The translations under genes and the position numbers were made by a program. From Thioclava sp. GXIMD4216 (GTDB lineage Bacteria; Pseudomonadota; Alphaproteobacteria; Rhodobacterales; Rhodobacteraceae), in contig NZ_CP149928.1 of NCBI RefSeq assembly GCF_037949285.1, forward strand, positions 248,001 through 312,000: DNA of 64,000 nt. Direction: 5' to 3'. Each line of letters starts with the position of its first letter. Position 1 is the stretch's first letter. Below the pieces are notes generated by a model that was not told the DNA's origin, did no database searches, and saw only the letters and a program-made list of their open reading frames with translations. Below are positions 63,863-64,000 of the stretch, piece by piece.

Positions 63863-64000
63863 AAGCGGGTCTCCGTGCGGTCTGTGACAGCTCTAGCCGA
63901 AATTCCGCCGCGGGCCAATCCGCCCGAGTAGTGGCGCGAGTAGCGGCGCGCATGGACATCCCCCGCACGGGGTGCGGCAGATTCCGGCAAGGGCGGGGAT

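Overview
The window reads as a chromosome segment of an alphaproteobacterium of the Rhodobacterales (Rhodobacteraceae). Three things point there. An RNA matching the SAM/SAH riboswitch, a class known almost only from Rhodobacterales, precedes metK. A small protein resembles the Rcc01079-type head-spike base of gene transfer agents. The order of core genes (ybeY-corC-lnt-metK ... trmB-aroA-cmk ... rpsA-ihfB-lapA-trpF) is that of the group. Base composition is GC-rich by eye. The genus cannot be decided from the sequence.

Layout. 1-444: the start of pqqB (cut by the left edge) and pqqA, on the minus strand. 881-3438: a two-gene spike cassette, a small spike base plus a 765-residue protein with an SGNH esterase domain and two LamG-like repeats. 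3508-6400: a Sel1-repeat protein and a Tat-exported esterase facing a TetR regulator. 6461-16559: a sugar-alcohol island with a binding protein, ROK regulator, two permeases, ATPase, ketose 3-epimerase, PfkB kinase, GatZ/KbaZ-type protein and SDR dehydrogenase, tied together by three copies of one operator-like dyad. 16617-20070: a FecCDE/BtuCDF-type metal-chelate importer. 20259-22700: YqiK flotillin and its YqiJ partner. 22820-24968: a MocR regulator facing a flavin-binding protein.

25080-43979 is mostly core genome: ybeY, corC, lnt, SAM/SAH riboswitch-metK, then an accessory array of four tandem paralogues with C-terminal membrane anchors (29390-34272), then trmB, aroA, cmk, a small membrane protein, a decayed gene, a periplasmic glutathione peroxidase, rpsA, ihfB, lapA, trpF, and TPP riboswitch-thiC. 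44208-49782: an aminotransferase and the efeUOB iron operon. 49947-52597: an EF-hand protein, an MFS exporter and a conserved protein of unknown function. 52840-56496: miaB, two envelope proteins that share a short domain, and phoH. 56776-60648: a four-gene ABC importer. 60690-63862: a DUF1826 gene behind a Zur-like dyad, an ABC exporter and a YaiI-family protein.

How the genes work together. The island at 6.5-16.6 kb looks like one regulon: import a polyol, oxidise it to a ketose, interconvert ketoses at C3, phosphorylate, and epimerise or cleave the phosphate. No catalytic KbaY/GatY aldolase is present, which fits the tagatose-6-phosphate 4-epimerase role known for GatZ/KbaZ relatives in Agrobacterium. 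Three separate loci concern metals: the chelate importer, EfeUOB and the Zur-type gene. The least explained content is the array of four tail-anchored paralogues between metK and trmB. No family name could be given to it, and it is the best candidate here for an undescribed system.
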